NCBI GenBank assembly: GCA_028819295.1
Contig: JAPPMA010000053.1
Coordinates: forward strand, 1-64,000
From: a bacterium
Lineage (GTDB): Bacteria > Actinomycetota > Acidimicrobiia > Acidimicrobiales > Bin134
Direction: 5' to 3'
DNA length: 64,000 nucleotides
Shown here: piece after piece, positions 1 through 7,854 of the stretch
How positions within the stretch are numbered: position 1 is the stretch's first letter
Layout: every line of letters starts with the position of its first letter
Translations under genes and position numbers: made by a program
Notes under the pieces: generated by a model
Seen by the model: only the letters and a program-made list of their open reading frames with translations
Told to the model about the DNA's origin: nothing
Database searches by the model: none

Positions 1-162
1 TCCTTGCCGTACACTGGGAGTATGGCTGCGTCGGCGCGCCTTGCGAGGAACGCCGATGCCGTCGCAATCCACGGCGCTAAACCCAAGACACACCACTAGG
101 CTCTACTGTGCCTTGAGGCCCAGCGGATTATCGCCCGGCTCATGGGCGAGGCGTAGAGACAG

Positions 163-1389
163 GTGAATCCAATCATGCCCAACCACCCCACTCGCGACGA
201 CATCAACTTCCTCGACGGCTTCTGGTACCAGCACGAACCCCACGACACCTGGAGATGGATGCGCGAGAACGCCCCCGTCTACTACGACCCGAACAGCGAC
301 ACATGGGGCATCACCCGCTACCACGACATCCTGGAAGTCGAAAAGGATCCCAAAACCTTCTCCTCGTGGCGCAGCCCCCGGCCCCATGGCGACCCGCTGC
401 CCATGATGATCTCCATGGACGACCCCTTGCACAAGCAGCGCCGCAAGCTTGTGAACCGGGGCTTCACTCCCAAGCAGGTACGGGACCGCACCGCAGAGGT
501 CGGCGCGATCTGCGACGAGATCCTCGACAGGGTGTGCGAGCGGGGGGAGTGCGATTTCGTATGGGACATAGCCGCTCCACTGCCGCTGATCCTCATCGGC
601 GACATGCTGGGATTCCCCCGAGAGCACTACGACGACCTGCTGGAGTGGTCGGACGACATGATCCGCGCCACCACCGATACCGACCCGGCGGCGGCTGAGA
701 AGGGGATGTTGGCCGGCATTGCCTTTCGGGAGTTCCAGCTTGGGGTGATCGCCGACCGCCGATCCCGGTCGCCCCAGAAAGATTTGGTAAGCGTGTTGTG
801 CCACGCCGAGGTGGACGGCGAGAAGCTCGACGACGAATCGCTGGTGCAGGAGACGCTTCTGATCCTCATCGGGGGCGACGAGACGACCCGCCATGTGATC
901 AGCGGGGGAATGTTGGCCCTCATCGAGCATCCCGATCAGCGGGCACTGTTCAACCAGCGGGCAGCCGACGACGTCTGGATGGAGCGGGCCGTGGAGGAAC
1001 TGCTGCGGTGGGTGACCCCCATCAAGAACATGTCCCGCAGCGCTACCCGCGACGTGGAGATGCACGGCGAGATCATCCGCGACGGCGATCAGGTCATATT
1101 GCTGTACCCGTCGGCCAACAGAGACGAGACGGTGTACGACGATCCCTACACTTTTGATTTGGAACGCGATCCAAACCACCACCTGGCCTTCGGCTGGGGC
1201 ACTCACTTCTGTCTGGGTTCGTCACTGGCTCGCCTGGAGCTCAAGATCATGTTCCAGAAGCTGGCTGAGCGCATGCCCGACATCCATCTGGCCAGCGATG
1301 AGCCACTCCCCTGGCGGGCGTCCAACTTCATCGTCGGCCCCGAGGGCATGCCGGTCGCCTTCACCCCCAGCGCCCCGGTGGGGGCTTGA
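163..1389 (+). CDS. Cytochrome P450, CYP142/CYP125-like
   Basis: A 408-aa soluble bacterial P450, a haem-thiolate monooxygenase. Visible landmarks are the I-helix oxygen-binding motif GGDETT (237-242), the K-helix ExxR pair (E279, R282) and the haem loop FGWGTHFCLG with Cys350 as the axial ligand. The stretch from the I-helix through PIKNMSR and NHHLAFG closely resembles what I know of CYP142, a sterol C26/27-hydroxylase of mycobacteria, so a steroid or branched-lipid substrate is likely but inferred. The start shown is GTG; an in-frame ATG at 175 would remove four residues. The stop overlaps the start of a lipoprotein cytochrome c, suggesting translational coupling. No dedicated ferredoxin or ferredoxin reductase gene lies beside it. 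Confidence 0.93.
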   Translation: MNPIMPNHPTRDDINFLDGFWYQHEPHDTWRWMRENAPVYYDPNSDTWGITRYHDILEVEKDPKTFSSWRSPRPHGDPLPMMISMDDPLHKQRRKLVNRGFTPKQVRDRTAEVGAICDEILDRVCERGECDFVWDIAAPLPLILIGDMLGFPREHYDDLLEWSDDMIRATTDTDPAAAEKGMLAGIAFREFQLGVIADRRSRSPQKDLVSVLCHAEVDGEKLDDESLVQETLLILIGGDETTRHVISGGMLALIEHPDQRALFNQRAADDVWMERAVEELLRWVTPIKNMSRSATRDVEMHGEIIRDGDQVILLYPSANRDETVYDDPYTFDLERDPNHHLAFGWGTHFCLGSSLARLELKIMFQKLAERMPDIHLASDEPLPWRASNFIVGPEGMPVAFTPSAPVGA

Positions 1390-1775
1390 CCCCATCCCGC
1401 TCCCGCAGGGAGGTCGCACTGGCAGTATTGCTGATTGGCTTCTTGGGCTTGGCGGTGGGTTGCAGCGGAAGGACAGACCCCGAAGGGCCGACTGTTTCGA
1501 CGGCTCCTCCGGCTACCGAGGAGGCAACCGCAGGTGAGATTGCGGCGGGCAAGAGTGTGTATTTGATGCGCTGTGTGGGGTGCCACGCGCTCGACGGCAG
1601 CGGCATCGTCGGCCCCGACATCCGCCCCGGCGAAGTCCTAGAAAAGTACGCCTCAGCCGAGGCTATGGCGGCTGTGGTGCGCGACGGCATCGGTGAGATG
1701 CCCGAGTTCGGCTCCAGGCTCAGGGATGAGGAAATAGTCGCCGTCGTCGCCTATGTAAGAGGCGGTTTAGGTTGA
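1386..1775 (+). CDS. Lipoprotein class I cytochrome c
   Basis: A 129-aa protein with an arginine-rich n-region, a hydrophobic core and a lipobox LAVGC (Cys about 26), so it should be lipid-anchored outside the membrane. A low-complexity Thr/Ala/Pro/Glu linker precedes a single haem site CVGCH (about 63-67). A Met within the segment GEMPEF is a plausible sixth haem ligand. The rest fits a minimal class I cytochrome c fold. The start is a TTG that overlaps the TGA of the upstream P450; no later start keeps the signal peptide. A P450 works in the cytoplasm and this protein outside, so the overlap more likely reflects operon packing than direct electron transfer. Confidence 0.85.
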   Translation: MTPSRSRREVALAVLLIGFLGLAVGCSGRTDPEGPTVSTAPPATEEATAGEIAAGKSVYLMRCVGCHALDGSGIVGPDIRPGEVLEKYASAEAMAAVVRDGIGEMPEFGSRLRDEEIVAVVAYVRGGLG

Positions 1776-1776
1776 C

Positions 1777-2391
1777 CTAGCCCGCCCAGGCGTCGACCAC
1801 GTCGGCGGTAGTGGTGACGGTGGCGACGATGCCGAGGGTGTGCTCGAAGACGGCGTCGACGTAGTCGGGCGGGGTGCCGGCCACCGCGTCGCGGGGGATC
1901 ACCACCACGTAGCCGGCGTTGACGGCGTCGAAGGTCAGGTTGATGATGGCCACGTTCACCGAAACGCCCACGGCCACGATGGTGCGGATGCCCTCGTTGC
2001 GCAGCAGCGAGTCGAGCTCGGTGCCCTCGAAAGGCGACAGGCCGTGGTGCCGGGGCAGCACGATATCGGCATCGGCCACCCCGATCTCGGGCACCACCTC
2101 CACCGCGGCCGTGCCGAGATGCAACTGCACCGGCATCTTGGGCATGGCCCGGAACAGGCGGGCGTTGCGATTGCCGCCCCACCCGTCGGCGCGGTGCTGG
2201 GCCGTGCAGTGGATCACCCGCACCCCAGCGGTGCGGGCTGCGGTCGCCAGCGCCGCCACGTTGGGGATCAGCCCCTCCTTGGCGGCCTCTGCCAGCGCGG
2301 GCAGGGCCGACAGCTCCCCGATCACCCCGTTTTGGCACTCCTGAAGCACCAACGCCGTGGTGGCCGGATCAATGATGTCGCCCAACTCCAT
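1777..2391 (-). CDS. Isochorismatase-fold protein, triad degenerate
   Basis: A 204-aa protein with the isochorismatase/cysteine-hydrolase fold: an N-terminal strand LVLQECQNG, a middle segment ending SPFEGTEL, and the glycine-rich turn AVGVSVNVAI. In active relatives these positions carry Asp (in the D-x-Q strand), Lys (before SAFxGT) and the nucleophilic Cys (GxxTxxC). Here they read Glu, probably His, and Ala. All three catalytic residues therefore appear substituted, so hydrolase activity of the usual type is doubtful. I believe similar QECQ/QEVQ proteins exist in other actinobacteria, so it may be a conserved noncanonical branch. It is convergent with the cytochrome gene, one base away. 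Confidence 0.8.
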   Translation of the reverse strand: MELGDIIDPATTALVLQECQNGVIGELSALPALAEAAKEGLIPNVAALATAARTAGVRVIHCTAQHRADGWGGNRNARLFRAMPKMPVQLHLGTAAVEVVPEIGVADADIVLPRHHGLSPFEGTELDSLLRNEGIRTIVAVGVSVNVAIINLTFDAVNAGYVVVIPRDAVAGTPPDYVDAVFEHTLGIVATVTTTADVVDAWAG

Positions 2392-2448
2392 GTGTGTTCA
2401 CTCTCCCATGCCGAGTTCTGTGGGACTGCCAGCCATAATGACCACCCT

Positions 2449-4734
2449 ATGGCCGGATCGATCTTGGGGACCGAAGTTGTGCGGAGGGAGGACGGGACCC
2501 TCCTGATCGGGGAGGGTCGGTTCACCGGGGATTTGCGGCCCGACGGGTTGCTGACGGCCTATTTCGTGCGGTCGCCGGTGGCCCACGCGGAAGTTGCAAG
2601 CGTTGATTGTGAGGGCGCGGCCAAGTGCCCCGGTGTTGTCGGCGTGTACACCGCCGAAACCATTGGGGTGGAGCAGGTGAAGCCCCGGTTTCCGCTTGAT
2701 CCCCACTTCGGGCGCGGGCCGTTGGCCAGCGATCGGGTCCGCTTCGTGGGCGAGCCGGTGGCCATGGTGGTGGCCGAGAGCCTGGCCGCAGCCCAAGACG
2801 CGGCCGACGAGATCATGGTCGACTATGAGCCGCTCCCGGTGTCGCTGGCCGCCGAGGCCGCGGTGGCCAATGGTGCAGCGGTGCTGTTTCCCGGACGGGG
2901 ATCGGACTCGATATTCAGGGTTTTCGATCCGGTGGATGGCCTGCACGACGGGGCTGACCGGATCATCACCGGCCGCATCGTCCACAACCGCATGGCGGTG
3001 GTGCCGATGGAAACCGACGCCGTGCTGGTTGATCCCACTGGAGAGCCGCTCACCTTGTGGGTGTCTACCCAAGGGGCCCACAACACCCGAGCCGGCATCG
3101 CCGAGTCGCTGGGTTTGGAGCCGGACGCCGTTCGGGTGATTGCCCCCTGCGTGGGGGGAGGTTTCGGGGCCAAGGGCGGGTGGCGGGTGGAGCATGTGGC
3201 GGTGGCTGCGGCTGCCCGGCAACTGGGCCGCCCCGTGGTGTGGACGGAGACCCGGGCCGAGAACCTCATCTCCATGCAGGCTCGCGACCAGGTGCATTAC
3301 GCCCGCCTGGGGGTGACCGACGATGGCCGCATGGTGTCGCTGGAGGTGGTGGTGCTGGTGGACGCCGGGGCCTATCCCGGTTTGGGCGGCATTCTCCCCG
3401 TCATCACCAGGGTGATGGCGACCGGCGTCTACGGCATCGAAAAGGTGCAGTTCGACTATGGCTTGGCCGCTACCAATAGGGCTCCTTTGGGGGCATTCCG
3501 AGGGGCAGGCCGACCCCAGGCCACCCTCACCATTGAGCGCATGGCCGACCTGGCCGCGGCCGAGCTGGGTAGCGACCCGGTGGAGTTCCGTCGTCGCAAC
3601 TTCTTGGCGCCCGAGGATTTCCCGCTGGTGACCCCCACCGGCGGGGCCTACGACACCGGCGAATACAACAAGGCGCTGGACCGAGCCTGCGAGCTGGTGG
3701 GCTACGAGGAGTTGCGGGCCGAGCAGTCCGCCCGCCGAGCCGCGGGCGACCCCCGAAGGCTGGGCATCGGGCTGTCGAGCTACGTGGAGGTGACCGCCCC
3801 CATCGGCCAGGAAGAGCACGCGGTGGTGGAAGTCCACCCCGACGGCTCGGCCACGGTGTCGGTGGGCACCTCCTCCCACGGCCAGGGCCATGAGACGGCG
3901 TTCACCATGATCGTGGCCGACCGGCTGGGCATCGACTTGGACAGGATCGCTTTTGTGCAGTCCGACACCGCGTTGGTGGCCCGGGGCAGCGGCACGGGCG
4001 GGTCGCGCAGCGCCCAGCTTGGGGGCAGCGCCATTCATGTTGCCTCCCTGGAAGTCCTGGAAATCGCCCGACAGCGCGCTGCGGAGCTGTTGGAGGCCAG
4101 CGCCGACGACATCGTGGTCACCGACGATGGTCGCCTGGGGGTGACCGGCGTGCCCTCGGCCACGGTCAGCTGGGAGGAGGTGGCGGCGATGTCGGAGGAG
4201 CCGCTGCGGGCCGAGCTCGACCACACCACCGACGGCCCCACCTTCCCGTTCGGCACCCACATCTGCGTGGTGGAGGTGGACACCGAGACCGGCATGGTGA
4301 CTCTGCGGCGCTTTGTGGCGGTGGACGACGCCGGAAACCTGCTCAATCCGCTGATCGTGGCCGGCCAGCAGCACGGCGGGGTGGCCTCGGGCATCGGCCA
4401 GGCGCTGTACGAGCACGTGGTATACGACGACCACGGCAACCCCCTCACCACCGGCCTGGCCGACTACGCCATGCCCTCGGCCGCCGAGTTCTGCGACTTC
4501 ACCGTGGCGAGCACCATCACCCCCACCCACCTCAACCCCCTAGGGGTGAAGGGCATCGGGGAGGCGGCCACCATCGGCGCCACCCCCGCGGTGCAGAACG
4601 CGGTGATCGACGCCCTGAGCGACCTCGGAATCCGTCACATCGACCTGCCGCTCACCCCCGAACGGGTGTGGCAGGCCATCCAGGCGGCGGGCCGCCCCGA
4701 ATCGGAGATCATCTGGCCGGACCTGTCCCGCTAG
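2449..4734 (+). CDS. Molybdenum hydroxylase large subunit (CoxL/XdhA family)
   Basis: A 761-aa protein of the xanthine dehydrogenase/aldehyde oxidase/CO dehydrogenase large-subunit family, which binds molybdopterin cytosine dinucleotide. N-terminal part: the aldehyde oxidase a/b hammerhead (VRRED, GRFTGD, FVRSPVAHA). The active-site loop reads GAFRGAGRPQA near residues 348-358; form II CoxL-like enzymes have AYRGAGR, while true CO dehydrogenase has AYxCSFR, so CO oxidation is unlikely. The C-terminus has the expected GVKGIGEAATIG segment, with Glu as the likely base. The open frame extends far upstream, but the ATG at 2449 is where family similarity begins. The FAD and 2Fe-2S subunits these enzymes normally need are not adjacent. 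Confidence 0.88.
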   Translation: MAGSILGTEVVRREDGTLLIGEGRFTGDLRPDGLLTAYFVRSPVAHAEVASVDCEGAAKCPGVVGVYTAETIGVEQVKPRFPLDPHFGRGPLASDRVRFVGEPVAMVVAESLAAAQDAADEIMVDYEPLPVSLAAEAAVANGAAVLFPGRGSDSIFRVFDPVDGLHDGADRIITGRIVHNRMAVVPMETDAVLVDPTGEPLTLWVSTQGAHNTRAGIAESLGLEPDAVRVIAPCVGGGFGAKGGWRVEHVAVAAAARQLGRPVVWTETRAENLISMQARDQVHYARLGVTDDGRMVSLEVVVLVDAGAYPGLGGILPVITRVMATGVYGIEKVQFDYGLAATNRAPLGAFRGAGRPQATLTIERMADLAAAELGSDPVEFRRRNFLAPEDFPLVTPTGGAYDTGEYNKALDRACELVGYEELRAEQSARRAAGDPRRLGIGLSSYVEVTAPIGQEEHAVVEVHPDGSATVSVGTSSHGQGHETAFTMIVADRLGIDLDRIAFVQSDTALVARGSGTGGSRSAQLGGSAIHVASLEVLEIARQRAAELLEASADDIVVTDDGRLGVTGVPSATVSWEEVAAMSEEPLRAELDHTTDGPTFPFGTHICVVEVDTETGMVTLRRFVAVDDAGNLLNPLIVAGQQHGGVASGIGQALYEHVVYDDHGNPLTTGLADYAMPSAAEFCDFTVASTITPTHLNPLGVKGIGEAATIGATPAVQNAVIDALSDLGIRHIDLPLTPERVWQAIQAAGRPESEIIWPDLSR

Positions 4735-4797
4735 CGGCTGGTCGCAGGTTGGACGACGTGGATTGCGGGAGCGCTGGGGCCCCTCGCAAGATGCGCC

Positions 4798-6042
4798 TCA
4801 GGTGCAGGCGGTGCCGTCGCGGTTCCCGTCTAGGCGGTAGGGGTCTTCGCCTATGTCCCTGATGGTTACCGGGGCCATCCCCATCTCCCGTATGTCGGAG
4901 CAGTTGAGGTCGGCGACGATCGGCAGGCAGGGGTCGTAAGCCGGGTGGCAATCGGAGTCGTCGGACGACGATGATTGGGCGGCGGCGGTCGGCGCCTCGT
5001 CGGTTGGGGGTGTTTGCGTTGCCACCGTGATGCGAACGACGCCCGAGTCGGCTGCCGCTGCGTCGATGCGGGTGTCGGCGCACTGGCCTTCGGCGTAGCG
5101 GGCGATTGTCTGGTGCTCGGCGCTGTCCATGGCCAATTCCCAGCGGACCTTGATGGTGGTCCACCAGGCCAGGTAGGTGCAGACGGCTTCGGGGTTTGCC
5201 GGCAGCCATTCGGCCGGGTCGCGGGCGCCCTTGCTCCGATTGGAGCTGGACGACACGGCAATCAGATGTTCTGGCAAGCTGAGGTCGTTGGCGTAGAGCT
5301 GGCGGGTGAGGGTGTCCCAAGCCCACCCGCCCGACTCGTGCGCCTCGTTCAAAGCGACAACGTGATCCACGTCGAAGTCGCCCGGAGTGCTGGTCTGCAC
5401 GCCGTCGTAAAGGCTTGCCCAGAGTCCGGTTTGCACTCGGTTCCCAGATATGGCCGGATCTTGCAGGGACTCGTCCGCCAGCACTTCTTGGCGGGTGTCG
5501 AGGCCGTCGCCATCCTGGTCGACCCAGTGTTTCCAGTCGTCGCGGCTGTATCCAGCCGGCACCTCTTCAGCAATGGTCGCTTTATCGAGCAACTCCGCCA
5601 AAGATACAAATCGGGGGCTGCTGAGCGGCGTCGATGTGCTGGATTGCTGCGGTTGCTCTACAGCAGTAACAGCGGTTGGCTCTGGAGTTGATGGCGCAGG
5701 AGCCCCAGCCGCCGACGGATCGGGCTCTGGAGCAGGCGGAGTCGGCCCCGTGTCAACAGGAGTCGGCGCTGGAGTCGCCAAGGCGTCTGGAGCAGGGGTT
5801 GCCGGGATGGTAGGTGCAGGTTCCGGGGCTGCGGACAGTTGTGGGGTTGCCGGGATGGTAGGTGCAGGTTCCGGGGCTGCGGACAGTTGTGGGGTTGCCG
5901 GGATGGTAGGTGCAGGTTCCGGGGCTGCGGACAGATTCGGCTCGGAGTTAGAGTCGCTGTCTGGCGCGCAGCCCGAGATGAGGAGGAGAAGTGCTGCCAG
6001 GCTGGTGCAGATTCGTCGGGGGACAGAGGAGTGCTTAGACAT
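4798..6042 (-). CDS. Secreted lipoprotein, HNH (DUF1524-like) nuclease with excalibur domain
   Basis: A 414-aa predicted extracytoplasmic lipoprotein. Residues 1-25 form a signal peptide with lipobox LISGC. Residues about 35-135 are a Pro/Ala/Thr/Glu-rich stalk holding three near-identical 16-residue repeats (LSAAPEPAPTIPATPQ). A calcium-type loop DQDGDGLDTRQE follows. The core DVDHVVALNEAH and the downstream SNRSKGARDPAEWLP match the His-Asn-His pattern of DUF1524/GmrSD-type HNH nucleases of secreted actinobacterial proteins. The C-terminus (DCHPAYDPC to DGNRDGTACT) is an excalibur calcium-binding domain. The architecture suggests a surface-tethered nuclease, perhaps for DNA scavenging or competition; substrate is unknown. 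Confidence 0.85.
   Translation of the reverse strand: MSKHSSVPRRICTSLAALLLLISGCAPDSDSNSEPNLSAAPEPAPTIPATPQLSAAPEPAPTIPATPQLSAAPEPAPTIPATPAPDALATPAPTPVDTGPTPPAPEPDPSAAGAPAPSTPEPTAVTAVEQPQQSSTSTPLSSPRFVSLAELLDKATIAEEVPAGYSRDDWKHWVDQDGDGLDTRQEVLADESLQDPAISGNRVQTGLWASLYDGVQTSTPGDFDVDHVVALNEAHESGGWAWDTLTRQLYANDLSLPEHLIAVSSSSNRSKGARDPAEWLPANPEAVCTYLAWWTTIKVRWELAMDSAEHQTIARYAEGQCADTRIDAAAADSGVVRITVATQTPPTDEAPTAAAQSSSSDDSDCHPAYDPCLPIVADLNCSDIREMGMAPVTIRDIGEDPYRLDGNRDGTACT
5797..5934. repeat. 48-bp in-frame tandem repeat, about 2.9 copies
   Basis: Three nearly perfect head-to-tail copies of a 48-bp unit beginning ggttgccgggatggtaggtg, within the stalk-coding part of the minus-strand lipoprotein gene. 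Each copy encodes 16 residues, so copy-number changes keep the reading frame. The near identity suggests recent expansion or ongoing length variation of the stalk. Confidence 0.9.
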
Positions 6043-6109
6043 CAGGCTGAGCCGAGGCTGAGCCAGCGGTCGGTCAGCGCGATGGGATCAGAGGGCCGGG
6101 TGTCTGCCG

Positions 6110-6991
6110 TCAAAGCTCGAACGGCCCCTTGCCCATCTGGTTGCGGATGGTGGTGACGGCGGGGTTGGTCATCGAGCGGCGCTGCCAGTTGGCCCCGTCC
6201 ACCACCATGGTGTGGCCGCTGATGAACCGGGCGAAGGGGGAGGCTAAGAAGGTGGCCGCCCAGCCCAGCTCCCGCAGTCGCCCCACCCGCATGGCGGGCT
6301 GGCACGGGTCCTTCTCGTGGGTGCGATCCAGGCTGGAGCGGATGTCGGCGGTCATGTCCTCATGGGGGAACAGCCCCGGCACCAGGCCGTTCACCTGGAT
6401 GCCGTAGGGCCCCCACTCCACGGCCAGGCTCTCGGTCATCGACTTGACCCCGGCTTTGGCCGCGGCCGAGTGGGCGAACCCGGGGCCGCCGGTCCAGGCG
6501 TAGGAGGCCCCGATGTTGATGATGGAACCCGTAGTGCCGGCCGCCAGATGACGTCGGGCGAACTCCCGGGCGCAGAAGAAGGTGCCGTTGAGGGTGATGT
6601 CCACCACCGTGCGCCAGGCGTTGGCCGACATGTCCTCGGCCGGCACCGGGAAGTTGGCCGCCGCGTTGTTGATCAAAACGTCGGGCATGGCGAAGCGCTC
6701 GGTGGCCGCGTCGAACGCCTCGGCGATCTGCTCAGCCTGGCGGATGTCGCAGCCCACCACCAGCACCTCGGCGCCGACCTCCTCGATGGCGACCTGACCT
6801 GCCTCCAAGTGCTCGGGCTTGCGGCTGGCGATGACCAGGTTGGCGCCCAGCCGGGCGAACTCAGAGGCGATGGCCTTGCCCAGCCCGGTGCCCCCGCCGG
6901 TGACGAACACGGTCTGGCCGTCGTAGGTGCCGGGCGCCAGCGCGGTGGCGCCCTCTGGAGCGGGTTCGGGCAGTCCGATGATCTCAGCCAT
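6110..6991 (-). CDS. SDR-type 2,4-dienoyl-CoA reductase-like protein
   Basis: A 293-aa short-chain dehydrogenase. The cofactor motif TGGGTGLG (31-38) and the NNAAANF segment fit the Rossmann fold. The canonical YxxxK is absent; instead the sequence reads ASYAWTG and then HSAAAKAGV. In mitochondrial/peroxisomal 2,4-dienoyl-CoA reductases the active Tyr lies in SIYAETG and the Lys in SASAKAGV, so this protein matches that subclass residue for residue. It probably reduces dienoyl-CoA intermediates in unsaturated fatty-acid oxidation with NADPH. The enoyl-CoA hydratase gene ends 14 nt upstream on the same strand, supporting a beta-oxidation operon. Confidence 0.88.
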   Translation of the reverse strand: MAEIIGLPEPAPEGATALAPGTYDGQTVFVTGGGTGLGKAIASEFARLGANLVIASRKPEHLEAGQVAIEEVGAEVLVVGCDIRQAEQIAEAFDAATERFAMPDVLINNAAANFPVPAEDMSANAWRTVVDITLNGTFFCAREFARRHLAAGTTGSIINIGASYAWTGGPGFAHSAAAKAGVKSMTESLAVEWGPYGIQVNGLVPGLFPHEDMTADIRSSLDRTHEKDPCQPAMRVGRLRELGWAATFLASPFARFISGHTMVVDGANWQRRSMTNPAVTTIRNQMGKGPFEL

Positions 6992-7005
6992 TGGTCAAAA
7001 CCTCC

Positions 7006-7788
7006 CTAAGACCGCTTGTACTCGGGGCTGCGCTCTTCGGCTCGCGCGGCACGGAACTCGGCGAAGTCGTCCGACCGGTTGATGAGCGTCTGATAGGCGT
7101 ACTCGTCGTTCATGGAGCTGCGCAGTCTCTCGATGGCCAGGTTGCGGATCACCCGGCGGGCGAGCTGAACCGTGTAGGGCGAGGCGGCGGCAATCTGGGT
7201 CGCCATCTCCATCGCGGTGTCGTCCAATTCCTCGGGGGGCACGATGCGGGACACGATGCCGTGGGTCAGAGCCTCCTCAGCGCTCAGTATTCGGCCGGTG
7301 AGCACCATGTCGCTCACCAGGCCCGACCCGCAGATCTCGAACAGCCGACCCACCCCGCCGGTGTCGGGGATCACCCCGTGGGTCACTTCGGGAAGCCTGA
7401 ATCGAGCCCCCTCGGCCGCCACCCGGATGTCGCACAACAGGGCTCGCTGGAAGGAGCCGCCCATGGCCCATCCCTGGATGGCCACGATGATGGGGGCGTC
7501 GATGTCCCAAACCTGCTGAATGCCCTTCTGGCCCCGGTCCATGAGGGCGTGGTGGGCCATTTCCACCTGGCCGCCGCCAATGGCCGACACGTCTCGGCCC
7601 GACGACCACGACTTGCCCTCGCCCCGCCACACCACAGCCCGGATGGACTTGTCGGCCTTGATCTCGCTCAAGATGTCGAACAGCGCGAGATCCATGTCAT
7701 CGTCGAACGCGTTGTGCTTGGCGGGATTGTTGTTGGTGATGACGGCGATGTGCTCGTCCACCGTGAGCTGTACTCGATCATCGGCCAT
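7006..7788 (-). CDS. Enoyl-CoA hydratase/isomerase family protein
   Basis: A 260-aa crotonase-fold protein. The oxyanion-hole region WSSGRDVSA and the segment AMGGSFQRALLCDIRVA are clear. In hydratases the latter carries a catalytic Glu (GGGCELAxxCD); here the position holds Gln or Arg, while the second acidic region LPEVTHGVIPDTGG keeps Glu and adds Asp. It may therefore act as an isomerase, hydrolase or other crotonase variant rather than a classical hydratase. It is the first gene of a two-gene unit with the dienoyl-CoA reductase-like SDR and is divergent from the MaoC-family gene. Confidence 0.85.
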   Translation of the reverse strand: MADDRVQLTVDEHIAVITNNNPAKHNAFDDDMDLALFDILSEIKADKSIRAVVWRGEGKSWSSGRDVSAIGGGQVEMAHHALMDRGQKGIQQVWDIDAPIIVAIQGWAMGGSFQRALLCDIRVAAEGARFRLPEVTHGVIPDTGGVGRLFEICGSGLVSDMVLTGRILSAEEALTHGIVSRIVPPEELDDTAMEMATQIAAASPYTVQLARRVIRNLAIERLRSSMNDEYAYQTLINRSDDFAEFRAARAEERSPEYKRS

Positions 7789-7854
7789 GGCCTCACCGTA
7801 TCTGTCGCTTCAGCTTTAGGAAGAATGGGGCCGATTTGGGACACAATGGCAGCC

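Noticed and set aside
1-99. Frame open to the left edge ending at TAG 97-99 (tail ADAVAIHGAKPKTHH)
   Set aside because: Could be the end of a gene outside the window, but 32 residues with no recognisable motif are too little support.
1840-2448. Long upstream extension of the molybdenum hydroxylase frame
   Set aside because: It is antisense to the isochorismatase-fold gene, and family similarity begins only at ATG 2449.
2398-4530. Minus-strand 710-codon open frame opposite the molybdenum hydroxylase gene
   Set aside because: His/Gly-rich antisense shadow with no recognisable motif; the plus strand has full family similarity.
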